A stretch of 64,000 nt of DNA from Nakamurella sp040546275 (GTDB lineage Bacteria; Actinomycetota; Actinomycetes; Mycobacteriales; Nakamurellaceae): positions 31,099 through 95,098 of the forward strand of contig NZ_JBEPNO010000023.1 of assembly GCF_040546275.1 (NCBI RefSeq), in the 5' to 3' direction. The stretch's first letter is position 1; every line of letters starts with the position of its first letter. Positions 24,215-32,707 of this stretch are shown in pieces. The notes under the pieces were generated by a model, which saw only the letters and a program-made list of their open reading frames with translations, made no database searches and had not been told where the DNA came from. The position numbers and the translations under genes are program-made.

Positions 24215-25674
24215 GACACCGGCGGGCCGGCGGCGAACGCGTAGGAACCCGCCGGGCGGTGCGGACCGATCGGTGCCCGCTGACCCGGGATCCGGCGCTC
24301 GGGAAGACCGAGCACCGCACACTCCACGATCGAGCGGACCGTCAGGTCGTCGGGGGAGAAGCCGGAGGTCGGTTTGCTCTGTGCGAGAGCGAGATGGCGC
24401 CGGACGATGTCGGGTGACGTGGACGCGACCCGGTGCCGCCACATCGACCATCCGACCTGCTCGATCAGCGCCCGCAGATCGCCCGCCGGCGCCCCGGACG
24501 CCGCACTGCGGCAGAGCCCGACGATGAGCTCCGTCACCTCCGGCGCGCTGCTGCTGACCGGCCGGTGGACGTCGAGATCGGTGCAGGTGCCGGACTCCTC
24601 GACGGAGAACGCTTCGAGGGCATTGAACAGGGGACTGAGACCGCCCGACACGATCGGGTCGTACAGGGCCGGGTAGGGGGCCTTTTCGTAGCCCGCCTCC
24701 GTACCGCACAGGTAGAGCGGCGAAGCACTGCCCCGGCTGTCCACGACGCCCAGCGCCAGATCCATCAAACCGATCGGCCATCCGAGGTCCCGGATGGCGG
24801 CGAGGGTGAAAGTATTCGGCGAGGCATCCAATGCGGCCGACATCAACAGTTGTGCCGCTTCCCGCGCGGATTGGATGTAGAACATGGTTTCGAGGCTGTG
24901 GAGACGAATGGGCGAATTGGTCGACGACCATTCCTCGAGCCGGCGAAGAATGATCGAATTGTCGACGACGTGGGTGAAACGGACCGCCGACACCGTGATC
25001 GAGGTATCGACCGCGGCGCGCTCCAGCAGCCACTCGGTCATCTTCTTGGACGAGGAATAGACGTCGCGGCTGAACGGGCGCAACGCCTTCCCGGTCGAGG
25101 CACAGGCCACGCGCATGCCGGGTCGGCCGGCGCAGGCGGCCAGGATGTTCGCCGTCCCGGTGACATTGGTGGATAGGGTGCGGTGGACCTCGAACTCGGC
25201 GCGGCCGGGATCGTGCTGGGCGGCAAGGTGATAGACGAGATCGGGCTGCAGTGTGCTGATCAACCCGGCCACCGCATCGGCGTCGCGGATGTCGACCTCG
25301 AGGTATTCCACGCCGTCGAAGCGCGGCCAGCGTGTCTCCAGACCCCGACTGATACTGACGACGCGCAAGGGTCCGAGGGAGATGAGCTCCCGCACGACGG
25401 CGCTGCCGATACAGCCCGTCCCACCCGTGACCAGGACCGTTGCGCCGGCGTGTAGTTGTCGCAGTCCTTCGGTGTGGACGTCGATACCGCGAGATGCGGT
25501 GTCCTGGAATCTCGAGAACTCCGCGCGCGCGGCGGCGGAGTTGGTGCTCAGCAAGCGGGTGGTCGCCGCAGCCAGGGCGGCCTGTTCCGCAGCGGTCAGA
25601 TTGGTGCGGCCGGGTGGGACGACCCGCGCGAGTTCGGTGACGGCCTGGTCCGGGGTGAGGGCGGATGCTGTCAC
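24211..25674 (-). CDS. NAD-dependent epimerase/dehydratase (CapD/UDP-sugar type)
   Basis: 487 aa. A 75-residue N-terminal extension precedes the extended-SDR fold: VLVTGGTGCIGSAVVRELI, then VEYLEVDIRD, HLAAQHDPGRAE and the active-site region YSSSKKMTEW (Y-x3-K). The roughly 150-residue C-terminal part after the fold is longer than the usual 320-aa epimerase and contains EVTELIVGLCRSA and FSPDDLTVRSIVECAVLG. It probably modifies a nucleotide sugar (epimerase or 4,6-dehydratase). Coupled to the membrane hydrolase downstream. The N-terminal extension is unassigned. Confidence 0.75.
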   Translation of the reverse strand: MTASALTPDQAVTELARVVPPGRTNLTAAEQAALAAATTRLLSTNSAAARAEFSRFQDTASRGIDVHTEGLRQLHAGATVLVTGGTGCIGSAVVRELISLGPLRVVSISRGLETRWPRFDGVEYLEVDIRDADAVAGLISTLQPDLVYHLAAQHDPGRAEFEVHRTLSTNVTGTANILAACAGRPGMRVACASTGKALRPFSRDVYSSSKKMTEWLLERAAVDTSITVSAVRFTHVVDNSIILRRLEEWSSTNSPIRLHSLETMFYIQSAREAAQLLMSAALDASPNTFTLAAIRDLGWPIGLMDLALGVVDSRGSASPLYLCGTEAGYEKAPYPALYDPIVSGGLSPLFNALEAFSVEESGTCTDLDVHRPVSSSAPEVTELIVGLCRSAASGAPAGDLRALIEQVGWSMWRHRVASTSPDIVRRHLALAQSKPTSGFSPDDLTVRSIVECAVLGLPERRIPGQRAPIGPHRPAGSYAFAAGPPVS

Positions 25675-26140
25675 GCTGCGGTCTTCCGGCGAGTCGGACA
25701 GGTGTTGACAGGACGGCTGAGACGCATCTTGACCCCACTAGTCGATTGGTGCTGACCGGTACGGAGAGCCGCGTTCGACGGACTCTTCGGGTTGCGAGCC
25801 GCACCGTTGGGGACGCAGGTGAATCTTCTCGGCTGCTTTGTCCGAATTCTTCGAATCCGGGCTCGCAATACCGATACCTTGCCGCTGGGCCGGCCGCACT
25901 GCGTCACAGGAAGGGTGGCTGGTGGAAGCCGGCCCAGATTATCACGCTCGGTGCGCTCTGGTTCATTCCAATGAGTGGCCTGGCCCACGATATCGGTGGG
26001 CAACCCGGGGCAACCATCACCCTCCGTGCTCAATGGATCATGAAACTCGGCCGGCCGGACCGGAGCTGAAATCTATTCGCCGTCAGCTGTTCACCCCCGT
26101 GAAACTCTGGGGCTGCGAATACCGTTGCCCACGCCCGAGG
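25675..26140. other. 466-bp noncoding gap of mixed composition
   Basis: No frame of gene-like composition was seen on either strand. The stretch looks less GC-rich than its neighbours (for example 25830-26050) and should contain the leftward promoter of the epimerase gene near 25680-25780. A T-loop-like TTCGAATCC occurs near 25852 but has no tRNA context. It separates the epimerase/hydrolase pair from the glycosyltransferase that ends the jet operon. Confidence 0.5.
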
Positions 26141-27046
26141 TCAGGCGCGGGCGGTGCTGCGTGGGCCGGCGTCGATCGCGTCGAGCAGGCCTGGCGCTCT
26201 GTCGCTGGAGAACTTGCGGGCGAAGAGGGTCGAGCCGGCCGCAGCGCGTTCCGTCAGCTTCGGCAGGTGGTCGATACGCATCCACTCGGGGCTCTTGCCC
26301 CCGCCGCCGGCCCAGTCGATGAACCACAGGTCCTCGGAGAAGGCGTGGGATTCGGCCCAGTCCGGGGCGAAGAGCGGCGAATTGAGGATGGTCGGGATGA
26401 AGGTTTCGTCCGGCGCCCAGCTGTGGCGCCAGAAGGCTCTCAGGTCGGGCCGGCTGTCGAAGGCGTCGACGAGCTGCTGCGCGTGGTGGCGGGCCAGGAC
26501 CTTGTGCACCGACCCGCCGGCCGGCGCGACATCGGACGGGATCCGACGGGGGAGGGGGATGCGGATCATGTGCTGGCGCCAGGGCCGGTGCCGGTAGCGC
26601 AGTCGCGCCAGACCGCCGTCGCGGCCCCAGGGTGCCCGCGGCAGTGGATCGAACCCGACGATCGACCGGCCGTCGTGATCGTCGAGGTACGCGGCGATCC
26701 GCTCGGTGGACACGAGCGGGTAGTCACTCCCGCTCAGCGTGGCGATGTGGGTCGCGCTGGACTGGGCCAGCGCCGCCCGGTAGCCGGCGATCTCTGCCTC
26801 CACCGCCATCCACCCCGCCCACGGCGTGGCGATCCGCGGCAGCACGGTGACACGGTCCGGGAGGCCGGCGGTCATCTGCTCGAACACCGGGTCTGCGGTG
26901 CGTCGATCGCAGTGCAGGAAGACCGGGAACGGGTCGAGCGCGTCGATGAGGCGGTGGACGTGGGCCGGATCCCGGTGGGTGAGCAGGATGCAGGCCAGGG
27001 CCGGGGCTGCGGCACCGGGGTGCGGCTGGTCGATCTGGCTGCTCAT
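26141..27046 (-). CDS. Core-2/I-branching-type glycosyltransferase (GT14-like), coupled to jetD
   Basis: 301 aa. It opens with LACILLTHRDPAHVHRLIDAL, then FLHCDRRT, ATHIATLSGSDYPLVSTERI and HSWAPDETFIPTILN, then FIDWAGGGGKSPEWM. The LSGxDYPL and PDExFxxTxL blocks are those of branching N-acetylglucosaminyltransferase / xylosyltransferase (GT14) enzymes, which transfer a sugar from a nucleotide donor. No signal peptide or membrane segment is seen, so it is probably cytoplasmic. The ATG overlaps the jetD stop as ATGA, which makes it the fifth gene of the SMC-like operon although such operons normally end with jetD. The acceptor is unknown. Confidence 0.75.
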   Translation of the reverse strand: MSSQIDQPHPGAAAPALACILLTHRDPAHVHRLIDALDPFPVFLHCDRRTADPVFEQMTAGLPDRVTVLPRIATPWAGWMAVEAEIAGYRAALAQSSATHIATLSGSDYPLVSTERIAAYLDDHDGRSIVGFDPLPRAPWGRDGGLARLRYRHRPWRQHMIRIPLPRRIPSDVAPAGGSVHKVLARHHAQQLVDAFDSRPDLRAFWRHSWAPDETFIPTILNSPLFAPDWAESHAFSEDLWFIDWAGGGGKSPEWMRIDHLPKLTERAAAGSTLFARKFSSDRAPGLLDAIDAGPRSTARA

Positions 27047-28302
27047 CTGCTTCGGCCTGCCCGTGGTGAAGTCGGATGGCGCTTGCCCGAGGAGAGGTCG
27101 GCTATCAGTTCCGGGATGATGCGCTCCTCCATGACGGCGCGTCCCCGCTCGGCCATCAACCCGGCCAGCTCGGGCTCCCAGGGCGACTCGGCCGCCGGAC
27201 CTTTCAGTGGTTCGGTTTCGGTCAGTGGAGCATCCAGCGCCGCCAGGTAGTCCGAACTCGACATCCGCCACGGCACTGCGCCGTACCGGGTCATCGCCGC
27301 TGCCGTCGTGCGCAGGCCGGTCCAGTCGAAATCACCGCGCCAGTGAACGGTACCGGTGGCCCTGGCCAACAGCCGATGGCAGGCCGCCGACGGCTGGCCC
27401 TCCGTGCAGATCAGCGGCGCGCATCGGTCCTCGAGCTCGGCCGCCGCGGCGCGCAGCACTGCCGGATTCTCGCAGACCCAGATGTCCGGCTGCGTCAGGG
27501 TTGTCACATCGCCCGTCAGCTGGTGCAGGGTCAGCCGGAACGGGATGCCGAAATCGGCGGCATCCCGCAGCCAATCGGCGACCACATGGTCCCCTCTGGG
27601 GCGCAATCCCACCACCAGCACCTGGCTGGACAGGTCGTCCATCACGACGCCGGCCGATTCCCAGCAGTCCCGCCGCTGCTCCGAGTTGGCCGGCGGGACC
27701 ACCCCCGCACGCGCCGCCAGGGCCCGCAGCACGAGCGTGGCGATCGGCGTTCCGGACAACGCCTTGGTGTTCCCGGTGGCCCGCTCGGCCAGCACCGGTA
27801 TGGAGATCGGCTGTGCGGCCGGCAGCAGTGCCAACACCTCGCCGGCCCAGCCCAGCTGGTCTGCGTCGCCCCGCCGCACCAGGCGGGTGATGGTGCCGTC
27901 CAGGGTCAACTGATCCAGGAACGTCCGGAACCACTGTTCACCGGCATGCGCTCCGGCACGCCGGCGGACGTCCCGGATCGCCTCCGACTTGGCCTGATCC
28001 TCCTCCGAACTCTCGACCGGACGATTGCGCACCGGCCCGTGGAGAAGGGCAAGTGCTGCCACCAAGGACATCTCGTGCTCCTGATGCACGGAATCATCCA
28101 GGTCTGCCAGATCGACCTTCATCGACTTCACCCCGACAGGACGGTGCACGCCGGTGATTCCGATGATCAACCTCCGCTCCTCGTCGGTGGAATTCGACAG
28201 CGTGATCGACCCGGAGAGCTCGCCGCCGGTGCGTTCGAGGCGTCGTCGCGCAAGGGCGAGCAACCGCGACCACGCCGGCGTCTGCAGGGACTCCAGGCTC
28301 AT
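27043..28302 (-). CDS. jetD: Wadjet-type nuclease subunit JetD (TIGR02679-like, DUF2399 Toprim)
   Basis: 419 aa. The N-terminal half is the DUF3323-like arm (LERTGGELSGSITL and following helices). The C-terminal half is the Toprim-like nuclease domain. WVCENPAVLRAA supplies acidic E278, ICTEGQPSAA follows, and RGDFDWTG supplies D324-x-D326, the E...DxD set expected for metal-dependent cleavage. By homology to Wadjet systems, JetD cuts closed circular DNA held by the JetABC loop extruder. The ATG overlaps the jetC stop (ATGA) and the jetD stop overlaps the glycosyltransferase start. The family call rests on motif memory. Confidence 0.85.
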   Translation of the reverse strand: MSLESLQTPAWSRLLALARRRLERTGGELSGSITLSNSTDEERRLIIGITGVHRPVGVKSMKVDLADLDDSVHQEHEMSLVAALALLHGPVRNRPVESSEEDQAKSEAIRDVRRRAGAHAGEQWFRTFLDQLTLDGTITRLVRRGDADQLGWAGEVLALLPAAQPISIPVLAERATGNTKALSGTPIATLVLRALAARAGVVPPANSEQRRDCWESAGVVMDDLSSQVLVVGLRPRGDHVVADWLRDAADFGIPFRLTLHQLTGDVTTLTQPDIWVCENPAVLRAAAAELEDRCAPLICTEGQPSAACHRLLARATGTVHWRGDFDWTGLRTTAAAMTRYGAVPWRMSSSDYLAALDAPLTETEPLKGPAAESPWEPELAGLMAERGRAVMEERIIPELIADLSSGKRHPTSPRAGRSR

Positions 28303-31300
28303 CTCAGGTCGTCCATCCCGACCGGAGGCGCGCTGACCCGCCGGGTCCCCGGGGAGCCGAGATCTGCCGCGAGATCCCCGCTGCCACCGGCGGTCTGGCC
28401 GTCCGTCAGGATCTTGGCGCCATCCCAGACCAGCAACAGCGCGCTGACGGTGTGCTCGACGGCGGAGTGCGACAGATCGTGGTGGGCGCAGCCGGGAACC
28501 GTGGCGTAGGTGGCCCACAGGTCGTAACCCGTCATGAACAGGTCGAGGTCGAACTGCGCCGTCAGGCCGAGTAGTTCGCTCCGACCTGGATCGTCGATGC
28601 CGGCGAACGCCTCGTCAAGGGCCAGCAGTCGCGGAGCGTGCGGCGCGGCCGAGGAGAGCATGACGTGCGCGGCCGCGAACAGCGGAAGGTGCAGGGACAC
28701 GGACTGTTCACCGCCGGACAGCGTGCTGTGCCTGGCCTGGGTGAGACGGTCTTCCTTGCCATCGGGCGCCACCAGCGTCAGGGCGAACGTCCGCCATCGG
28801 CGGTAGTCCAGAGCGTCGGCGAGGATCTCGGCGTAGGGGCGGTCAGGGCGGGCCGCACGGAGGTTCTTGATCTGCGAGGCGAAGTGCGCCCGCATCCGCG
28901 TCAGCTCCTCGGTCGACAGCCTGGCCGCCTCCCGATCGAGTAGCCGGGAGACCACCTTCTGCTCGTCATCCAGGCTGTCCGCCAGCTCCCAGCCGATCCC
29001 GACGGTGGCACCGGACGACATCCGGCGGCTGCGCATCTCGCGATTCATCGCGCCGATCAGGTCGCGCGCATCGGTGGTCCGCTCGTGGATCTGCTGTGCG
29101 AGCCGACCCAGCAGTGCATCCTCCAGGACACGTCGCTCGGACTCGGTGAGCAGCACCTCCTGGTCCTTGCGGGCCGTCGCTATCCTCGACGCGAACTCGC
29201 CGATGGAGGAGAACCCCTGCTCGTCGGCGACCTTCACGACGATCACCTCGTCGTCCGCCTCCCATTCCGGGCGGTAGTCGTGTCCGGCTGCCGAGAGCTG
29301 GCTCTGCAACTCGGCCAACGACCCGGACACCCTGGTGCGGCTGGACTTCAGCGACGATTCGGTCGGGCGCAGCTCCGCGGTGGCGGCCAGCACGGCCGCG
29401 TGCATCGCGGCCACCGTCTCGGGAACGCTGGTCACGGGTGCGTCAGGATCGTCCTGCAGTCCGAGCAACGCCTCGGCCATCAAGGCCTCCGGATCCGCCC
29501 ACTGCTCGAGTGCCGTCGGCCAGGCCGACACGCTCACCGGCAACCTGAGCACGTCACGGATGTCCGGCCGTGCATACGGTGCCAGCCGACGGGAATCGTG
29601 CTGGGCCTCGACGACCGAACTGGCCAGCGCCGCCGACGCCCCCTCCGCCCGTCCCCGGGCCTGACCGGCGGCCTCGATGGCCGCCTCGAGTTCCCTCTGC
29701 GCCGCAAGCAGTGCCTTGACGGTCTTCTCGAGCGCCCGATTGGTGTCGGTGACGTCGCGTTCCACCTGCGCGGCCTCGGCGCCCACCGCGGAGCGGAGTG
29801 TGCGGAGTTCCTCGGCCCTGGCCAGATGGTTCGAACCGGACTCGGCCGCCGCATCGATCGCCTCGCGCTGGCTCTCCCGCGCGGCCGCTGCCTCCTCCTG
29901 CGCGAGGGTCGACTGCTCCGCCCGAGCCGCTGCGGTCAGCCGCAGCGCGTCCAGCGCGCCCGCGGCCCTGGTGAACGCCACCACGGCAGCCGCGATCAGG
30001 TCGACCTCCGCGCGCGCGGTGGGCATCGACCGGGACACGGCCGTTGCAGTCAGGGCCCTGTCGAGCCCCCCGACCTCGGCGATGGCCCGGTCGGAATCGC
30101 TGCGGGCGTTGTCCAGTTCGCCGTTGACGGCCCGCAGCGCAGCGGCCGCCCCGACGATGCCGCGACCGGCGTCCAGGACCGCCCCCGTAGCGGGCAGCGA
30201 ACCTCGGGCATTTCGGATCGAGGCCAAAGAGGTCTCGAGATCGTCGACGGTGGAACCGGTTTCGGCTGCTTCCCGCTCAGCCGCGCGGATCACCAGGTCC
30301 AAGTCGGCCAGTCGGGTAGCTCGGCGACGGGCGCGGGCCGTCGCCCCGATGTATTCGGCCTGCGGCTTGACGTGCGCACCTACCTGGACGCCCTGCGCGA
30401 ATCGGCCGTCGGTCGAGATCGACGGGGCTGCAGCGGGTTCGCCCGACAGGCCGGGAGTCGACAGTGCGATGGAACCCAGCAACGAGGCGACCACCGACTC
30501 GGCCACCGGACCGCCGGGCTCCGGCACGAGCAGGCCGGCCAAGGTTGCTCCGGCGGGCCGCAGTCCCACCGGCAGCGGCCGCAGGACGGCGTCGGACGCC
30601 GGGTCCAGCGATTCCCAGTCGTCGGATACCCAGCCGTCCAACAGGTTGGCGGCCTCCAGAGCGGCCTCCACGGCTGCCGCCTCCGCATCGCCGACGCCTT
30701 CGGCGAAGGCCACCGCGGCCCAGAACGGTGCACCGGTACGACCCTCCCGCGAGTCGGTCCGGGCGGCGAAAGGCGGGGGCGCCTCGTCCTGCTCGGCCGC
30801 GATCGCGGCGCGCTCCGTGCGGCGCAGGTCGATCTCGGATCGCTGACGAGCCAACGAGTCCTGTTGGCGGGCCAGGTCGTCGCGGGCCTGCTGCACCGCT
30901 TCAGCGCTACCTCGGTCGAACACCGATGTCAGGGTCGTCTCATCCGGTGTGCCGAGCAGTTCGACGGCCGCGTGGAGATCCGGGATCAGCTGATCGGGCA
31001 GTTCGTCCAGCACGGCGACCTGGCGTAGACCCCACGCCTGCAGCGCTTCGAGCAGCGCGGCCCGTGCGTCGATCAGCGCGGCCTCCGCAGCATCCAGATC
31101 CCGCTGCGCCCCGGTCAATCGGAGCTGGGCACGCTCCAGTACCTGGTTCGCCCGATCCCGCACCCGCCTCGCCTCCTCGACCTGCGTCAGCCGGGCACGG
31201 ACCACGGCCACGTCGTCGTCCCGGGCAGCGGTGCGCGCAGCGGCGCGGACGGCCAGCGACCCGTCCTCGGCCTGGTCCACCGGTTGCCAGGCGATACCCG

Positions 31301-32582
31301 CCTCCTGCGCAGACTCCAGCAGATCACCAGCCGCGCGGGACACGGCCGATACCGCCAGCTGATGGGCATCCTCCGCCCGGCGGACGGCGTCCAGGCGCTT
31401 CGTCAGTTCTGCGGTGGCCCGTTCCGCTGCCGTGTGGTCCCGACCCGCCGCTGCCTGCAGATCCTGCGTCAGCTCCGCGAGCCGCCCGAGCGCCTCGCGG
31501 CTTCGGTAGGCCGACGAGGCCTTGAGAGAATCGAGTCGGGCACCGAGAGTGGTTCGCTCCGCGGCGATCTCCTCCTGACGAGCGCGTGCCGCGAGCTGGG
31601 CCCGCGCCGACGTGCGCTGCTCGGACAGCGACCCGACCAGGCGGACCCGCGACGTCTCCACCTGGTCGAGTCTTGCCGTCAGGATGTCGGCCGCAGCCCT
31701 GGCGTGGGTGCGGAGGTAGGTCGTATATCCGGCAAGGAAGCTGCCGGCGGCCATGTCCGCGAGTACAAGCCCGGCGAGGGTTCGCTGCACGCTCTCCATG
31801 TCGCCGAAGGAGTGTGCCGCTTCGGTGATCAGCGAGTCGTCGAGCGGACGCAACCCGTCCGACAGGGCCTGCGACAGGCTCTTCGGGTCGAGGTTCTTCG
31901 CCAGTTGCGGCCGTCGCAGGGTGAGGATCAGGGTCAGCAGTTGCTCGTAGCGCTGCGCGCCCAGCCCGAACAGCCTGGCGTCGATGGCCTGTCGATGCTC
32001 CACCGGCCGATCGGTGACGACATCGGCACCGATCTGCTCGGCCAGCTGCCGACGGGTCAGCGGACGGTCGTCCGGACCCAGCAGCGAGAAGTCGCGGCCG
32101 ACCTGGCCATCGACGACGAAGTACCAGCGGGTCACCCTGTCGTTCTGGCGCTGGGCCCGCAGCCCGACGCCGACCGTCACGACCTCAGCGGTCGCCTTGC
32201 CGGCAGCCTCGGCGCCTGCCTCCCGCCGGAACTCCATCCACACGTAGGCGTACGCCGAATCCTGCCCGCGGTAGAGCAGATTGGACTTCATCGTGCGCTC
32301 CTCACCCGCGAACGGGTTGAGCCGGCGGGGTTCGACCCGGCCGTCGAACACGAAGGGGAACAGGACTTCCAGGGCCTTGGTCTTGCCCGATCCGTTCGGC
32401 CCCCGCAGCACCATGCGACCGTCGGCGAAGACGAATTCCTCGTCGCGGTAGTCCCAGAGATTGATGATGCCGCAGCGGGTCGGCCGGAACCGGTCGCCGG
32501 CGATCTGCTCCCGGAGCGGCGCTTCGGAGGTCGTCCCCGGATCCGTCCCCGGGCTCGTCTCCACCACCTGCCTACGCGCCAC
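28299..32582 (-). CDS. jetC: Wadjet-type SMC-like ATPase JetC (TIGR02680-like)
   Basis: 1427 aa. The N-terminal ATPase half holds RCGIINLWDYRDEEF and Walker A GPNGSGKTKALEVL (K67). The C-terminal half has the signature LSGGEQSVSLHLPL from about residue 1288 and Walker B LLALDEAFAGID (D1323-E1324). Between them lie long Ala/Arg/Glu/Gln-rich heptads interrupted near residues 600-760, as in SMC coiled coils with a central hinge. The SGGEQ and DEAFAGID spelling separates it from SbcC and matches the four-gene Wadjet set. It is predicted to extrude DNA loops with JetA and JetB. GTG start; 125 bp separate it from jetB, while jetD overlaps its end. Confidence 0.88.
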   Translation of the reverse strand: MARRQVVETSPGTDPGTTSEAPLREQIAGDRFRPTRCGIINLWDYRDEEFVFADGRMVLRGPNGSGKTKALEVLFPFVFDGRVEPRRLNPFAGEERTMKSNLLYRGQDSAYAYVWMEFRREAGAEAAGKATAEVVTVGVGLRAQRQNDRVTRWYFVVDGQVGRDFSLLGPDDRPLTRRQLAEQIGADVVTDRPVEHRQAIDARLFGLGAQRYEQLLTLILTLRRPQLAKNLDPKSLSQALSDGLRPLDDSLITEAAHSFGDMESVQRTLAGLVLADMAAGSFLAGYTTYLRTHARAAADILTARLDQVETSRVRLVGSLSEQRTSARAQLAARARQEEIAAERTTLGARLDSLKASSAYRSREALGRLAELTQDLQAAAGRDHTAAERATAELTKRLDAVRRAEDAHQLAVSAVSRAAGDLLESAQEAGIAWQPVDQAEDGSLAVRAAARTAARDDDVAVVRARLTQVEEARRVRDRANQVLERAQLRLTGAQRDLDAAEAALIDARAALLEALQAWGLRQVAVLDELPDQLIPDLHAAVELLGTPDETTLTSVFDRGSAEAVQQARDDLARQQDSLARQRSEIDLRRTERAAIAAEQDEAPPPFAARTDSREGRTGAPFWAAVAFAEGVGDAEAAAVEAALEAANLLDGWVSDDWESLDPASDAVLRPLPVGLRPAGATLAGLLVPEPGGPVAESVVASLLGSIALSTPGLSGEPAAAPSISTDGRFAQGVQVGAHVKPQAEYIGATARARRRATRLADLDLVIRAAEREAAETGSTVDDLETSLASIRNARGSLPATGAVLDAGRGIVGAAAALRAVNGELDNARSDSDRAIAEVGGLDRALTATAVSRSMPTARAEVDLIAAAVVAFTRAAGALDALRLTAAARAEQSTLAQEEAAAARESQREAIDAAAESGSNHLARAEELRTLRSAVGAEAAQVERDVTDTNRALEKTVKALLAAQRELEAAIEAAGQARGRAEGASAALASSVVEAQHDSRRLAPYARPDIRDVLRLPVSVSAWPTALEQWADPEALMAEALLGLQDDPDAPVTSVPETVAAMHAAVLAATAELRPTESSLKSSRTRVSGSLAELQSQLSAAGHDYRPEWEADDEVIVVKVADEQGFSSIGEFASRIATARKDQEVLLTESERRVLEDALLGRLAQQIHERTTDARDLIGAMNREMRSRRMSSGATVGIGWELADSLDDEQKVVSRLLDREAARLSTEELTRMRAHFASQIKNLRAARPDRPYAEILADALDYRRWRTFALTLVAPDGKEDRLTQARHSTLSGGEQSVSLHLPLFAAAHVMLSSAAPHAPRLLALDEAFAGIDDPGRSELLGLTAQFDLDLFMTGYDLWATYATVPGCAHHDLSHSAVEHTVSALLLVWDGAKILTDGQTAGGSGDLAADLGSPGTRRVSAPPVGMDDLR

Positions 32583-32707
32583 GGGTCATCAGCGTAGTGG
32601 AACGCCGCGGCGGGTCGATCGGGAGCGCCACCGCTCCGGTCCCAGCGCGGCCGGCCTTGCGAGAGGTCCCCGGCAGACCCGACGGGCGGTGCGGAGGAGG
32701 CGCGCTC

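Noticed and set aside
25845..25870. TTCGAATCC, as in a tRNA T-loop
   Set aside because: No acceptor, D or anticodon stem can be drawn around it.
28299..32582. SbcC or chromosomal SMC
   Set aside because: Neighbours JetA, JetB and JetD and the DEAFAGID Walker B spelling fit the Wadjet ATPase; no SbcD nuclease is adjacent.
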